The position numbers and the translations under genes are program-made. A model generated the notes under the pieces. It searched no databases. It was not told the origin of the DNA and saw only the letters and a program-made list of their open reading frames with translations. Positions 52,806-60,256 of a stretch of DNA of 62,024 nt are shown one piece after another. This DNA is from Magnetospirillum molischianum DSM 120 (GTDB lineage: Bacteria; Pseudomonadota; Alphaproteobacteria; Rhodospirillales; Magnetospirillaceae): positions 1-62,024 of the forward strand of contig NZ_CAHP01000032.1 in assembly GCF_000294655.1 (NCBI RefSeq). The letters run 5' to 3'. Each line of letters begins with the position of its first letter. Position 1 is the stretch's first letter.

Positions 52806-54014
52806 TTGAGGTTACCCTTGGCCCGTCACCTGGATGATCCGACTGACAAACAAAAGCTGCATCGGCTCGCGGAACGGGTGCTGAAGAAAAGGCCCGTCGC
52901 TCACAACCTATCTGCGGATGATCCACAGCGTCTTATCCACGAACTTCGAGTCCATCAAGTCGAACTGGAGATGCAGAACGAAGCTCTGATCGAGATGCGC
53001 GCCGCCACCGAAGAAGCCCTGGAACGCTATACCGCGCTCTACGATTTTGCTCCGGTCGGTTATGTGACGCTGAACCGGACGGGGATGATCGAGCGTGCCA
53101 ATCACGTTGCCCTAACCCTGCTGGACATACCACAGCACCAGATCGGCCAAAAACGACTGGAGGCGTTCATCTCCGATTCGTCACAGTCCGATCTCGCTCA
53201 TTTTCTTCGCTCTCTCCCCGACAACAGCGGGATCGAACGGTGCGAGGTCGCGTTAAAGCCGACCTCAGCGAACCTGGGCGCATCCATCATTCTGGAAGGT
53301 CGCTGCGGCCAGCCCGGACACGGAGACAATATAGCGCTGATCGACATCACGAAGTGGCGGAAAGCAGAACAACTTCTGAGTCAACGCAGCCTTGAACTCC
53401 AGCAGATGAATCAAGCGCTTTCAATCTCTGTTTCGGATCTGATCGAAGCCCGCAAATCAATGGAAATAATGGCGATGCACGACCAATTGACCGGGCTGGC
53501 CAATCGACACAAATTTCTTCAAACTTATGCCGTCGAAGTCGAACGCCATAATCGCACACTGCGCCCGCTGTCTCTGCTCGTGATCGATATCGATTACTTC
53601 AAAAACGTCAATGACCGCCTGGGGCATCTGGCAGGAGACACATGCCTTCGTGCCTTGGCCACCCTGATGGAGCGCAATGTGCGCACCGCCGATTTGGTCG
53701 GACGGTTCGGTGGAGAGGAATTCGTCATCCTACTACCGGATTCCGATGCCGAAGGTGCCGTGGCGGCGGCGGAGAATCTCCGCGACGAAATCAAAAGCAC
53801 TAAGCTCGACGTTGGAAATGAAGGACTGTACCTGACCGTCAGCATCGGCACTGCAACCTTGGAAGCAGGGCAACCCGTCGATTTCGATCGACTGATGAGG
53901 AGAGCCGACCGGGCGCTGTACCGAGCCAAAGCCGCCGGACGGAACATGGTAACGATGTCAACCGAAGCAGACGACACCAACGCCCCGCTTCCATTTACAC
54001 CACCATCCAAATAA
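52806..54014 (+). CDS. PAS-GGDEF diguanylate cyclase
   Basis: This 402-aa soluble protein has an N-terminal helix (HELRVHQVELEMQNEAL, as in PAS kinases), a PAS domain (about 75-185, YDFAPVGYVTLNRTGMIERA), a coiled coil and a GGDEF domain with GGEEF in the active site (FGGEEFVILLP) and DYFKNVNDRLGHLAGD. It should make c-di-GMP. An RxxD inhibitory site is not obvious before GGEEF (RTADLVGRF contains RTAD, which may serve). The start is a TTG after AGGGAA, and upstream alternatives are poor. Confidence 0.88.
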   Translation: MRLPLARHLDDPTDKQKLHRLAERVLKKRPVAHNLSADDPQRLIHELRVHQVELEMQNEALIEMRAATEEALERYTALYDFAPVGYVTLNRTGMIERANHVALTLLDIPQHQIGQKRLEAFISDSSQSDLAHFLRSLPDNSGIERCEVALKPTSANLGASIILEGRCGQPGHGDNIALIDITKWRKAEQLLSQRSLELQQMNQALSISVSDLIEARKSMEIMAMHDQLTGLANRHKFLQTYAVEVERHNRTLRPLSLLVIDIDYFKNVNDRLGHLAGDTCLRALATLMERNVRTADLVGRFGGEEFVILLPDSDAEGAVAAAENLRDEIKSTKLDVGNEGLYLTVSIGTATLEAGQPVDFDRLMRRADRALYRAKAAGRNMVTMSTEADDTNAPLPFTPPSK

Positions 54015-54125
54015 AACACCAATCAATTAAAAACAATTATTTACAGAAGAATAAGACATAAATGAAGAATTAAACAAATAAAAATAAAATTCAGGGCCAA
54101 TAATGAGATTCCACAGGACGCTCAC

Positions 54126-54443
54126 TCAAATAAAATCTGGTGAAACTGGTGAGGTGGAGTCTTCCGCAGCCTGAGACGGTGCGGCCGGGGTGAGCAGGAT
54201 GCCGCGACTCACCATTTCCTGGATGAATTTTTCCTGGGTGAGCGCGCTGCGCATGAATCCGCCCAAAGGCATATACAAAGCATATCTTACTTTGATGCTC
54301 GCCCCCTGCCCATCCCCACCCCCTTCTATCGAATCGAGGGAGGGAGAGAGCGTGACGAGTTCGATGCGGATCATCCCATCGATGAAGTCGATCCGGCTAA
54401 TGGTGTTGGCAAAAATATCCTTCATTTTCAGCAGCCTACTCAT
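54126..54443 (-). CDS. Hypothetical protein in an AT-rich island
   Basis: This 105-aa protein of unknown family contains ISRIDFIDGMIRIELVTLSP, a variable proline/glycine-rich middle and YALYMPLGGFMRSALTQEKF followed by IQEMVSRGILLTP. The pattern suggests two beta-strand blocks and an amphipathic helix, without signal or membrane segment. It stands alone on the minus strand between two signalling genes, in DNA much richer in A+T than its neighbours, which suggests acquisition. No function is proposed. Confidence 0.6.
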   Translation of the reverse strand: MSRLLKMKDIFANTISRIDFIDGMIRIELVTLSPSLDSIEGGGDGQGASIKVRYALYMPLGGFMRSALTQEKFIQEMVSRGILLTPAAPSQAAEDSTSPVSPDFI

Positions 54444-54920
54444 GTTGAGTCAAACCAATAAGGCGAGAAAGGCGCGGCTTTAGAATAAAAAACGAATAAA
54501 AATGTATATAAAAATTATATGACGAAATAATTTGATAACTAATTATACGTTTATAATTATAGATAACCCCAATTAATAATATAGCTATTAACAGTAAAGA
54601 CGAGAGAGTCGGAAAACACTCATCAAAAAACTAAAAAATATCGGTCTAAAATAGGCTTTTTAAATTTAGGTAGAATCCGAATCTCTCAGATCCGTCACAA
54701 TCTGTTGTAGAGTTAAATCGTTAAGTTACATCAACGACCATCATCATGGTCTTGATATGAACAAGGTTATGTGTCATTCGTATGATTTGGGCTGCTGCGC
54801 CGAACCAAACACGGAAGCAGCGCAGGCGAAACGCAGCAGGATGGCTTCACATTGGCTGACCTTGCATCGTGGTTTCGCCCCCCCAGACAGATGAACATTG
54901 GCGGGAAGGGTTTTCGTACA
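54444..54920. other. AT-rich gap with a small inverted repeat
   Basis: About 480 bases contain no credible gene. The first 250 are strongly AT-rich. An inverted repeat at 54729-54756 (ATCA-AC-GACCAT, CATC loop, ATGGTC-T-TGAT) could be an operator or terminator. The following regulator gene probably has its promoter here. Confidence 0.4.
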
Positions 54921-55706
54921 ATGAAGAACATCGTTATGGTCGAACAGGATACGGAATATTGTGGCGACGTTATCCGTTACCTGTCCCTGTTCGGAATGTC
55001 GGTTCGTCGGGTTGCGCCAGGAACCGAGATGGAGGAGTTTATCTCCCCCCGCTTTTCGGGAGTCGTCATCCTCAACAATGATATTTCCGGCGACGGCGCC
55101 TATTCGCTGGTCACTCAATTACGGCGGAACCGCTCGGTTCGAATCGTGATGCTCTCGGCTCACGACAATCTCGACGACAAAGTTCTGGCCCTCAGCGTCG
55201 GAGCCGATGCCTATCTGGTGATGCCGGTCTCGATGCGCGAACTTGAAGCGGTAATCCGCAGCCTGCTCAGTCGGTTGGACGAAGACCCCAGCAACGCCCC
55301 CAGACAGGCCGCCCGCACTCCCGACGGGCCATGGGTGTTCGACGCGCTGAACTGGCTGCTGATCGCGCCGAACGGTCTTCCGGCCTCTTTGACCAACGCC
55401 GAATATCAGGTTCTACGCAGTCTGACCGAAAAAGCAGGACAGACCGTGATGCGTGATCGCATTGCCGCCGCCTTGGGTAAGGAAGTCGGCGGATATGACG
55501 ACCGCAGCATCGACGCAGTGATGACGCGCCTGCGCCGCAAGGTCAATTCGATCACAGGGGAAAGTCTTCCCGTTCGCTCGGTTCGGTCGGCGGGCTATGT
55601 CTTTGCCGCGACGGTCGATATTCACCCGACATCGGACCAAAACGAGATGACAACGTCGCGAATGATGTCGCATCGAAACGGATCTTCGGCTGATGCATTA
55701 AACTGA
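54921..55706 (+). CDS. OmpR-like regulator with degenerate receiver
   Basis: This 261-aa protein has a receiver-like domain (1-120) and a winged-helix DNA-binding domain (about 135-235: LTNAEYQVLRSLTEKAGQTV, SIDAVMTRLRRKVNS, VRSAGYVF). The receiver has lost key residues. The second acidic position is Q9 in MVEQD, the phosphoacceptor region VVILNNDISGDG has N52 where Asp is expected, and the invariant Lys is M101 in AYLVMPVS. It probably acts without classical phosphorylation. No kinase is adjacent. The ATG follows GGGAAGGG; an ATG 30 bases upstream is possible. Confidence 0.85.
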   Translation: MKNIVMVEQDTEYCGDVIRYLSLFGMSVRRVAPGTEMEEFISPRFSGVVILNNDISGDGAYSLVTQLRRNRSVRIVMLSAHDNLDDKVLALSVGADAYLVMPVSMRELEAVIRSLLSRLDEDPSNAPRQAARTPDGPWVFDALNWLLIAPNGLPASLTNAEYQVLRSLTEKAGQTVMRDRIAAALGKEVGGYDDRSIDAVMTRLRRKVNSITGESLPVRSVRSAGYVFAATVDIHPTSDQNEMTTSRMMSHRNGSSADALN

Positions 55707-55731
55707 GCCACCCGCCCGTTAATGGCGCGTC

Positions 55732-56019
55732 TTATCCCGCGACCAGCCGGACCCAGATCTCTGCGGCAACATTGCTGCCGATCGCCAGTCGGCGTTCGTC
55801 GAGACCGATCAGGGTTGCTCCGCCGGGCAGCAGACTAAGCACGACACAGAGTCTGCCCGGCGTAAATCCGGCGGCGGCCAGTTCCTCGATTTCTTTTCCG
55901 CCGCCTCTCAAAGCAACGACCCGCAACACGTTTCCAATCTTCGCCTGCGCCAAAGGCATGGCCCGAACGGTCTGATTGCTACGACGGGATTGGATCAGGT
56001 CAGGTGTCAGAGACGTCAT
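55732..56019 (-). CDS. FeoA-domain protein
   Basis: This 95-aa protein is built around a FeoA (SH3-like) domain: MPLAQAKIGNVLRVVALRGG, AAAGFTPGRLCVVLSLLPGG and RRLAIGSNVAAEIWVRL. FeoA assists the FeoB ferrous iron transporter in the family. It lies three bases after the diguanylate cyclase gene, in the same operon; no feoB is in the window. An N-terminal tail of about 20 residues is unusual for FeoA. Confidence 0.82.
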   Translation of the reverse strand: MTSLTPDLIQSRRSNQTVRAMPLAQAKIGNVLRVVALRGGGKEIEELAAAGFTPGRLCVVLSLLPGGATLIGLDERRLAIGSNVAAEIWVRLVAG

Positions 56020-56022
56020 GGC

Positions 56023-57354
56023 TTAATCCGAACTGTTGATCTGAAAACCATGCTTTCCCGCCCGCTTCACCGCATACATCGCGGTATCGGCACGCTTCAG
56101 AAGATCGGCGGCCTCGGAGCCATCGCCTCCCAGAGCGATGCCAATGCTGGCGGAGACCTTGAGCGGGCCGCCGTCAAACGCCATTGGCCGGGACAATTGC
56201 TCCACCAGATGGGCGGCAACCCGCCGGGCTACCCCGTCGCTTTCGACCGGAGCCAGTACGATGACGAATTCATCGCCGCCAAGGCGGGCCACCATGTCGT
56301 CAACCCGGACTGCCGCCGCCATCCGCCGCGCCATTTCACACAGCAACGCATCGCCAGCATCGTGGCCGCGCGTGTCGTTGACAGCCTTGAACCCGTCAAG
56401 GTCGATCAACAGCACGGCAACCCGATGCCCTTCGCCCCGCTCCTGCGTTAGAATCGCCTGTAACGTCTCTTCGAACATTCGCCGATTGGGCAAGCCGGTC
56501 AGGGGATCGTGCTTCGCCTCGCGCAGGATTCTTTCCTCGTGGCGCTTGCGTTCGGTGATGTCGAAATAAAAGCCGACCAGAAATCCACCTCCGCCAGCCT
56601 CGGCGACGACACGGGTGATACTGAGCCACACAGCATAAGGCGTGCCGTCCTTATGACGGTTCCACACTTCGCCACACCAGATGCCCTCGCGGTCGAGGGC
56701 GCGACGGATCGCAGCGTGAAAGGCAGAATCGTGATGGCTGGAACGCAGTACAGACACCGGGCGGCCGATGATATCCGCGGCCTCGTATCCCGACAGACGG
56801 GAAAAGGCCGGATTAACAATGATAATCGTCCCGGACAGGTCAGCCACGATGATCGCCTGGGGCGACCACTCCACCACCGCCGCCGCCAGCTTGCGGCTTT
56901 CCTCGGCATGACGACGTTCGCGGATATCGCGGAACACCACCACAGATCCAGTCACCCGGCGCGCTTCGACAATCGGCGCGGCGACGATCTCGATCGGAAT
57001 CGACAGCCCGTCGCGTCCCCGCAGAACCGCCTCGACCCGCTCGCGGGCAACGACGCGTCCTTGTTGTGGCAACAGAGACACGAAAGGAAAAACCGCTTCA
57101 CCGGCAAGCCCAAGGGTCTCGCGCTCGCTCCAACCGCTCAGATGCTCGGCGGCACGATTGACGAAGGTAATCCGGCCTTCCTGATCAAGGCTAAGAATAC
57201 CGTCGGCAACCGAGTCGAACACCGCCTTATTCAGCGCGGCGACCAGATTCGTTTCCTCGGACCGCGAATGGTTTCCAGACCCGCCGAACACGGCCGCTTT
57301 CCATCTTCGTATTCCACTCAAAACCATGACCGCCGGTTTGACGCCATCCCCCAC
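56023..57354 (-). CDS. PAS-PAS-GGDEF diguanylate cyclase, co-transcribed with feoA
   Basis: This 443-aa soluble protein contains PAS 1 (about 45-155, VADGILSLDQEGRITFVNRA), PAS 2 (about 160-285, NPAFSRLSGYEAADI) and GGDEF (about 285-440) with an intact signature in RLGGDEFVIVL, preceded by RVDD in the inhibitory-site position, and IDLDGFKAVNDTRGHDAGD. It should synthesise c-di-GMP. Two Fur-like boxes in the divergent promoter suggest iron control. The start could also be the ATG 27 bases downstream (MVLSGIRRWK). Confidence 0.9.
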   Translation of the reverse strand: MGDGVKPAVMVLSGIRRWKAAVFGGSGNHSRSEETNLVAALNKAVFDSVADGILSLDQEGRITFVNRAAEHLSGWSERETLGLAGEAVFPFVSLLPQQGRVVARERVEAVLRGRDGLSIPIEIVAAPIVEARRVTGSVVVFRDIRERRHAEESRKLAAAVVEWSPQAIIVADLSGTIIIVNPAFSRLSGYEAADIIGRPVSVLRSSHHDSAFHAAIRRALDREGIWCGEVWNRHKDGTPYAVWLSITRVVAEAGGGGFLVGFYFDITERKRHEERILREAKHDPLTGLPNRRMFEETLQAILTQERGEGHRVAVLLIDLDGFKAVNDTRGHDAGDALLCEMARRMAAAVRVDDMVARLGGDEFVIVLAPVESDGVARRVAAHLVEQLSRPMAFDGGPLKVSASIGIALGGDGSEAADLLKRADTAMYAVKRAGKHGFQINSSD

Positions 57355-57408
57355 CGCTTCCTCACTCCCGGACAGGATTGCGGCGACTTAAGAACCGACC
57401 TCGCCGCA

Positions 57409-57428
57409 ATTTGCGAGTGATTCGCATC
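57409..57428. promoter_or_regulatory. Fur-like box 1
   Basis: TTTGCGAGTGATTCGCATC matches the common Fur-box form AATGCGAATGATTCGCATT at 15 of 19 positions and contains the perfect inverted repeat TGCGA-GTGAT-TCGCA. It lies 55 bases upstream of the cyclase-feoA operon start, on the promoter side of both divergent units. Confidence 0.6.
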
Positions 57429-57561
57429 TGACATCGATGGAGTCAACGCCTATTCCGGTCGATCAACCATCAGGAATAGAGGGCAGCCTCCGCTGCCGAT
57501 AAGCGCAACAGGAGAAAGTGACCATTGACAAAAACGACACGGAAAGACGATAGTCATCGAT

Positions 57562-57580
57562 ATTAATAATGACTCGCATT
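57562..57580. promoter_or_regulatory. Fur-like box 2
   Basis: ATTAATAATGACTCGCATT matches the same Fur-box form at 14 of 19 positions, with a nearly perfect right half (AATGA.TCGCATT). It ends 20 bases before the DUF2325 start codon, where a bound repressor would block transcription. Confidence 0.5.
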
Positions 57581-57600
57581 TGCGTCAGGGAGTTCCCCCC

Positions 57601-58821
57601 ATGTGTCAGGTCTGTCAAAGCGATCAGGTCCCCCCCGAACCCCGCCTTCGTCTGCGCCGCAAATTATGGGAGATCGATACCCATTGTCATTGCACCATTA
57701 TCGGCACCTGCCTCTCACTGCCGGAACTGCGCGGAATCGCGTCACGCAACGGCCTGGAATTGGCCAAGCCGAATCCGACCGAATATGAAATCCATTCGGC
57801 GATGGTCCATCTCGCCTCACGCGACCGTTCGCTCGGCAAAGCCCTCCATAAGGCGCTTGATCGCAAATACGCCCTATCGATCAAGCGCTTCTCTCGGGTC
57901 ACCAATCGCGATGCGGTCGAAACGCTGTGGAAAGAGTGCCTGGGTCGGGGCGAGGTCGCCGGGCCGCTCTGGGCGCTGATGACCCACCCCGCCACCGACG
58001 ATTCCCTTCAATCTCTGGTGTTCGGCGAAATCCACATGCTGTCGCATCAGGTGGGATCGATGGTGCGGGCGGACATGAGGCAAATGGCCGGCCTGGAAAA
58101 AGAAAAGGCCGAGCTGAACAGCAAAATCAAACGCCAGCAGGAACGGCTCCACCACGAAATCGCCAGCAGAGACACCGCTTTGCGCGACCTGCTTGCCCTC
58201 GAACAGGCCGAGAATCGGCGTCTGCGCGAATGCGGTGACACAACGGAGCAAATCCGGTCGTTGAAGGTCATTCAGCAGGATTTACAACAAGCTCTGGATC
58301 TTGCCGAGAATCGCGCCCGCAAGGCCGAGGATCGTACCCGCATCGCCGAAGAAATCATCGGCGATCTTGACCGCAGTCTAACCGAACAGACCACGGAACT
58401 GACGGCTCTGCGTGCCGAGGTCGAGACATTGGAAGCACGGTTGAACGAAGCCTTGCCAGGCGGCCGAGACCGACCAAGTTGCCCCGCACCGTGCAACCGC
58501 CCCGATTTGTGCGGTCGCTGCATTCTGTATGTCGGTGGACGATCGGTGCAGGTGCCGCATCTGCAAAAACTAGTGTCGGAGCGGAACGGCATTTTGATCC
58601 ACCATGACGGCGGCGTCGAAGACAATATCGGCCGCTTGCAGGGGCTGCTGGGCAATGCGGACGCGGTGATGTTCCCGGTCGATTGTGTCAGCCATGCCGC
58701 TCACGATCAGTTGAAGAAACTGTGCCGCCGGTGGAGCAAGCCCTTCGTTCCGGTCCGGCGCTCGGGCCTGGGAGCCTTCATCGCCGCGCTCGACACCTTG
58801 TCCTCGCCCACTCCATCATGA
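57601..58821 (+). CDS. DUF2325 protein with N-terminal Cys motif and coiled coil
   Basis: This 406-aa protein begins MCQVCQSD (CxxC), followed by a helical domain (about 20-150) with TIIGTCLSLPELRGIA, a long coiled coil (about 170-290) and a C-terminal DUF2325 domain (310-400). The last has a Cys-rich lead PSCPAPCNRPDLCGRCI and ILYVGGRSVQVPHLQKL, VMFPVDCVSHAAHDQLK. The many cysteines suggest metal or redox sensing. The family's function is unknown to me. The Fur-like box directly before the start links it to iron. It overlaps the next gene by four bases. Confidence 0.85.
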   Translation: MCQVCQSDQVPPEPRLRLRRKLWEIDTHCHCTIIGTCLSLPELRGIASRNGLELAKPNPTEYEIHSAMVHLASRDRSLGKALHKALDRKYALSIKRFSRVTNRDAVETLWKECLGRGEVAGPLWALMTHPATDDSLQSLVFGEIHMLSHQVGSMVRADMRQMAGLEKEKAELNSKIKRQQERLHHEIASRDTALRDLLALEQAENRRLRECGDTTEQIRSLKVIQQDLQQALDLAENRARKAEDRTRIAEEIIGDLDRSLTEQTTELTALRAEVETLEARLNEALPGGRDRPSCPAPCNRPDLCGRCILYVGGRSVQVPHLQKLVSERNGILIHHDGGVEDNIGRLQGLLGNADAVMFPVDCVSHAAHDQLKKLCRRWSKPFVPVRRSGLGAFIAALDTLSSPTPS

Positions 58822-59150
58822 CCGCGCCCGCCACACCGGTGGAACGGTGCGATCCCACGTGCCGCGATCAGATGTGGCGGACCGTGCTGGAGCTTGTCTT
58901 GCCCGCCCCGCAGCCATTGGGCCGGGTCGTCTCGGTTGTCGAGGGGGTGATATCGGATTGCGGACGGCACAAATCACTGTCCGCTTGTCTCCAGGAAATG
59001 GCACGGGGCGGACATATCCGCATGAATTGCGATGGCCGACGGTGGACTGTCTCGCTGGGGCCAGCGGGACGGGCAACCCTGCAACGGCTTCAAAGAGAAA
59101 TGCCTCTGGACAGGAGAGATCACACCCCTATAAATGCGTCTACGTCTTAG
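58818..59150 (+). CDS. Small protein coupled to the DUF2325 gene
   Basis: This 110-aa soluble protein has its ATG overlapping the upstream stop (ATGA). The segment VVSVVEGVISDCGRHKSLSA, CLQEMARGGHIRMNCDGRRW and LQREM suggests a winged-helix-like fold, but no family is recognised. Co-translation implies a partner role with the DUF2325 protein. Confidence 0.6.
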   Translation: MTAPATPVERCDPTCRDQMWRTVLELVLPAPQPLGRVVSVVEGVISDCGRHKSLSACLQEMARGGHIRMNCDGRRWTVSLGPAGRATLQRLQREMPLDRRDHTPINASTS

Positions 59151-59190
59151 ATTCTGTAGAAAGTGCTTTTCCAGTCCAAAGGAAGCCCCG

Positions 59191-59880
59191 ATGCGCCGTT
59201 TTTTTGCCGTTCTCCTTCTGCTCGTCGTCATTGCCTTCCCGGCCTATGCCGACAGCTCGGCACGCATCGGGTACCTTGGTGCGGAGAAAGTAGATCTGGT
59301 CAGCCTCCTGCCGCCGCCCCCGCGCGACGAGACCTTTATTCGCAGTGAAATCGACTATCTGCTCTCGTTGCAGAGGCAGCGCACAGAAGCTCAGGTGAAG
59401 CAGGCTCAAGCCGATGAGGATAAGGGGATCGACCGTTTCCTTCCTGCTATTGGCGACCTGGACCTCGACCGGTTGCCCAAGACCCGCGCCCTGTTCGAGC
59501 GGTTGGGCGACGATCTGAATCAGATTGTTGCCGCAACGAAAGCGGTCTGGCTGCGCCCCAGACCGTTCCTGGTTGAACCGACCCTCGATCCCTGTGTCAC
59601 CCGGCCCAAGGGCAGCTCTTATCCCAGCCGTCACAACGCCTATGCGATGCTGACCGCCGAAGTACTGGCTCGGATGGCCCCCGACCGTCGCGATGCCCTG
59701 TTCGCTCGCGCCCGGCACTATGGCGAGCAGCGGATGATCGGTGGCGTCCACTACCCCAGCGACGTCGAAGCCGGACGGATGGCAGGTCTTATCATCGCCG
59801 AACGCTTGTTCGCCAATCCGGCCTTTGCCGCCGATCTGGCCGAGGCAACCGCCGAAATGGAGGCCGCGCGTCAGCCCTGA
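59191..59880 (+). CDS. PAP2-type class A acid phosphatase
   Basis: This 229-aa secreted protein has a signal peptide (LLLLVVIAFPAYADS). The PAP2 catalytic motifs are KAVWLRPRPF, GSSYPSRHN and EQRMIGGVHYPSDVEAGR, with the phosphate-binding Lys/Arg and two His. It resembles PhoN-type nonspecific acid phosphatases of the periplasm. The ATG is chosen by the signal peptide. It is a single gene between the DUF2325 pair and ndvB. Confidence 0.9.
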   Translation: MRRFFAVLLLLVVIAFPAYADSSARIGYLGAEKVDLVSLLPPPPRDETFIRSEIDYLLSLQRQRTEAQVKQAQADEDKGIDRFLPAIGDLDLDRLPKTRALFERLGDDLNQIVAATKAVWLRPRPFLVEPTLDPCVTRPKGSSYPSRHNAYAMLTAEVLARMAPDRRDALFARARHYGEQRMIGGVHYPSDVEAGRMAGLIIAERLFANPAFAADLAEATAEMEAARQP

Positions 59881-59952
59881 CGCCCGGCCTGCCCTTTCAT
59901 CGTCATAAATGGCGAGACGCCGGCACACAACACATTATAAATATATAAAAGT

Positions 59953-59984
59953 ATTGTTGACTCCGATGCGAATCGGACAACAAT
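59953..59984. repeat. Imperfect palindrome downstream of the acid phosphatase gene
   Basis: ATTGTTG-act-CCGAT, GCGA loop, ATCGG-a-CAACAAT forms a 12-bp stem with one internal bulge. It sits in an AT-rich gap of about 375 bases (59881-60256) that otherwise shows no gene. It may be a terminator (followed by AGATAAG rather than T) or an operator for the downstream synthase gene. Confidence 0.5.
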
Positions 59985-60256
59985 AGATAAGCATACAAAC
60001 GACACCGAAGCGTCGGCAATACTAATTGCCAATAGACAATCGGCTACAAAAACAGCTTAAAAAAACGTAACGTCGGCTAAAAATTCCGGCGAACGCCCTC
60101 TCTTTCCCATGCCGATGGCCTGGACCCGAGGCGAAAAATCGTTTTCGTCAAAACGACGAACCGTCCATTCGCTTAGAAATAGCCACAAAGGGTCTTGCTC
60201 GTTCAGACGCGAGTTCCGCGATACCGCCGCGCGCAGCGAGAAGGAGACCGGGGCCG

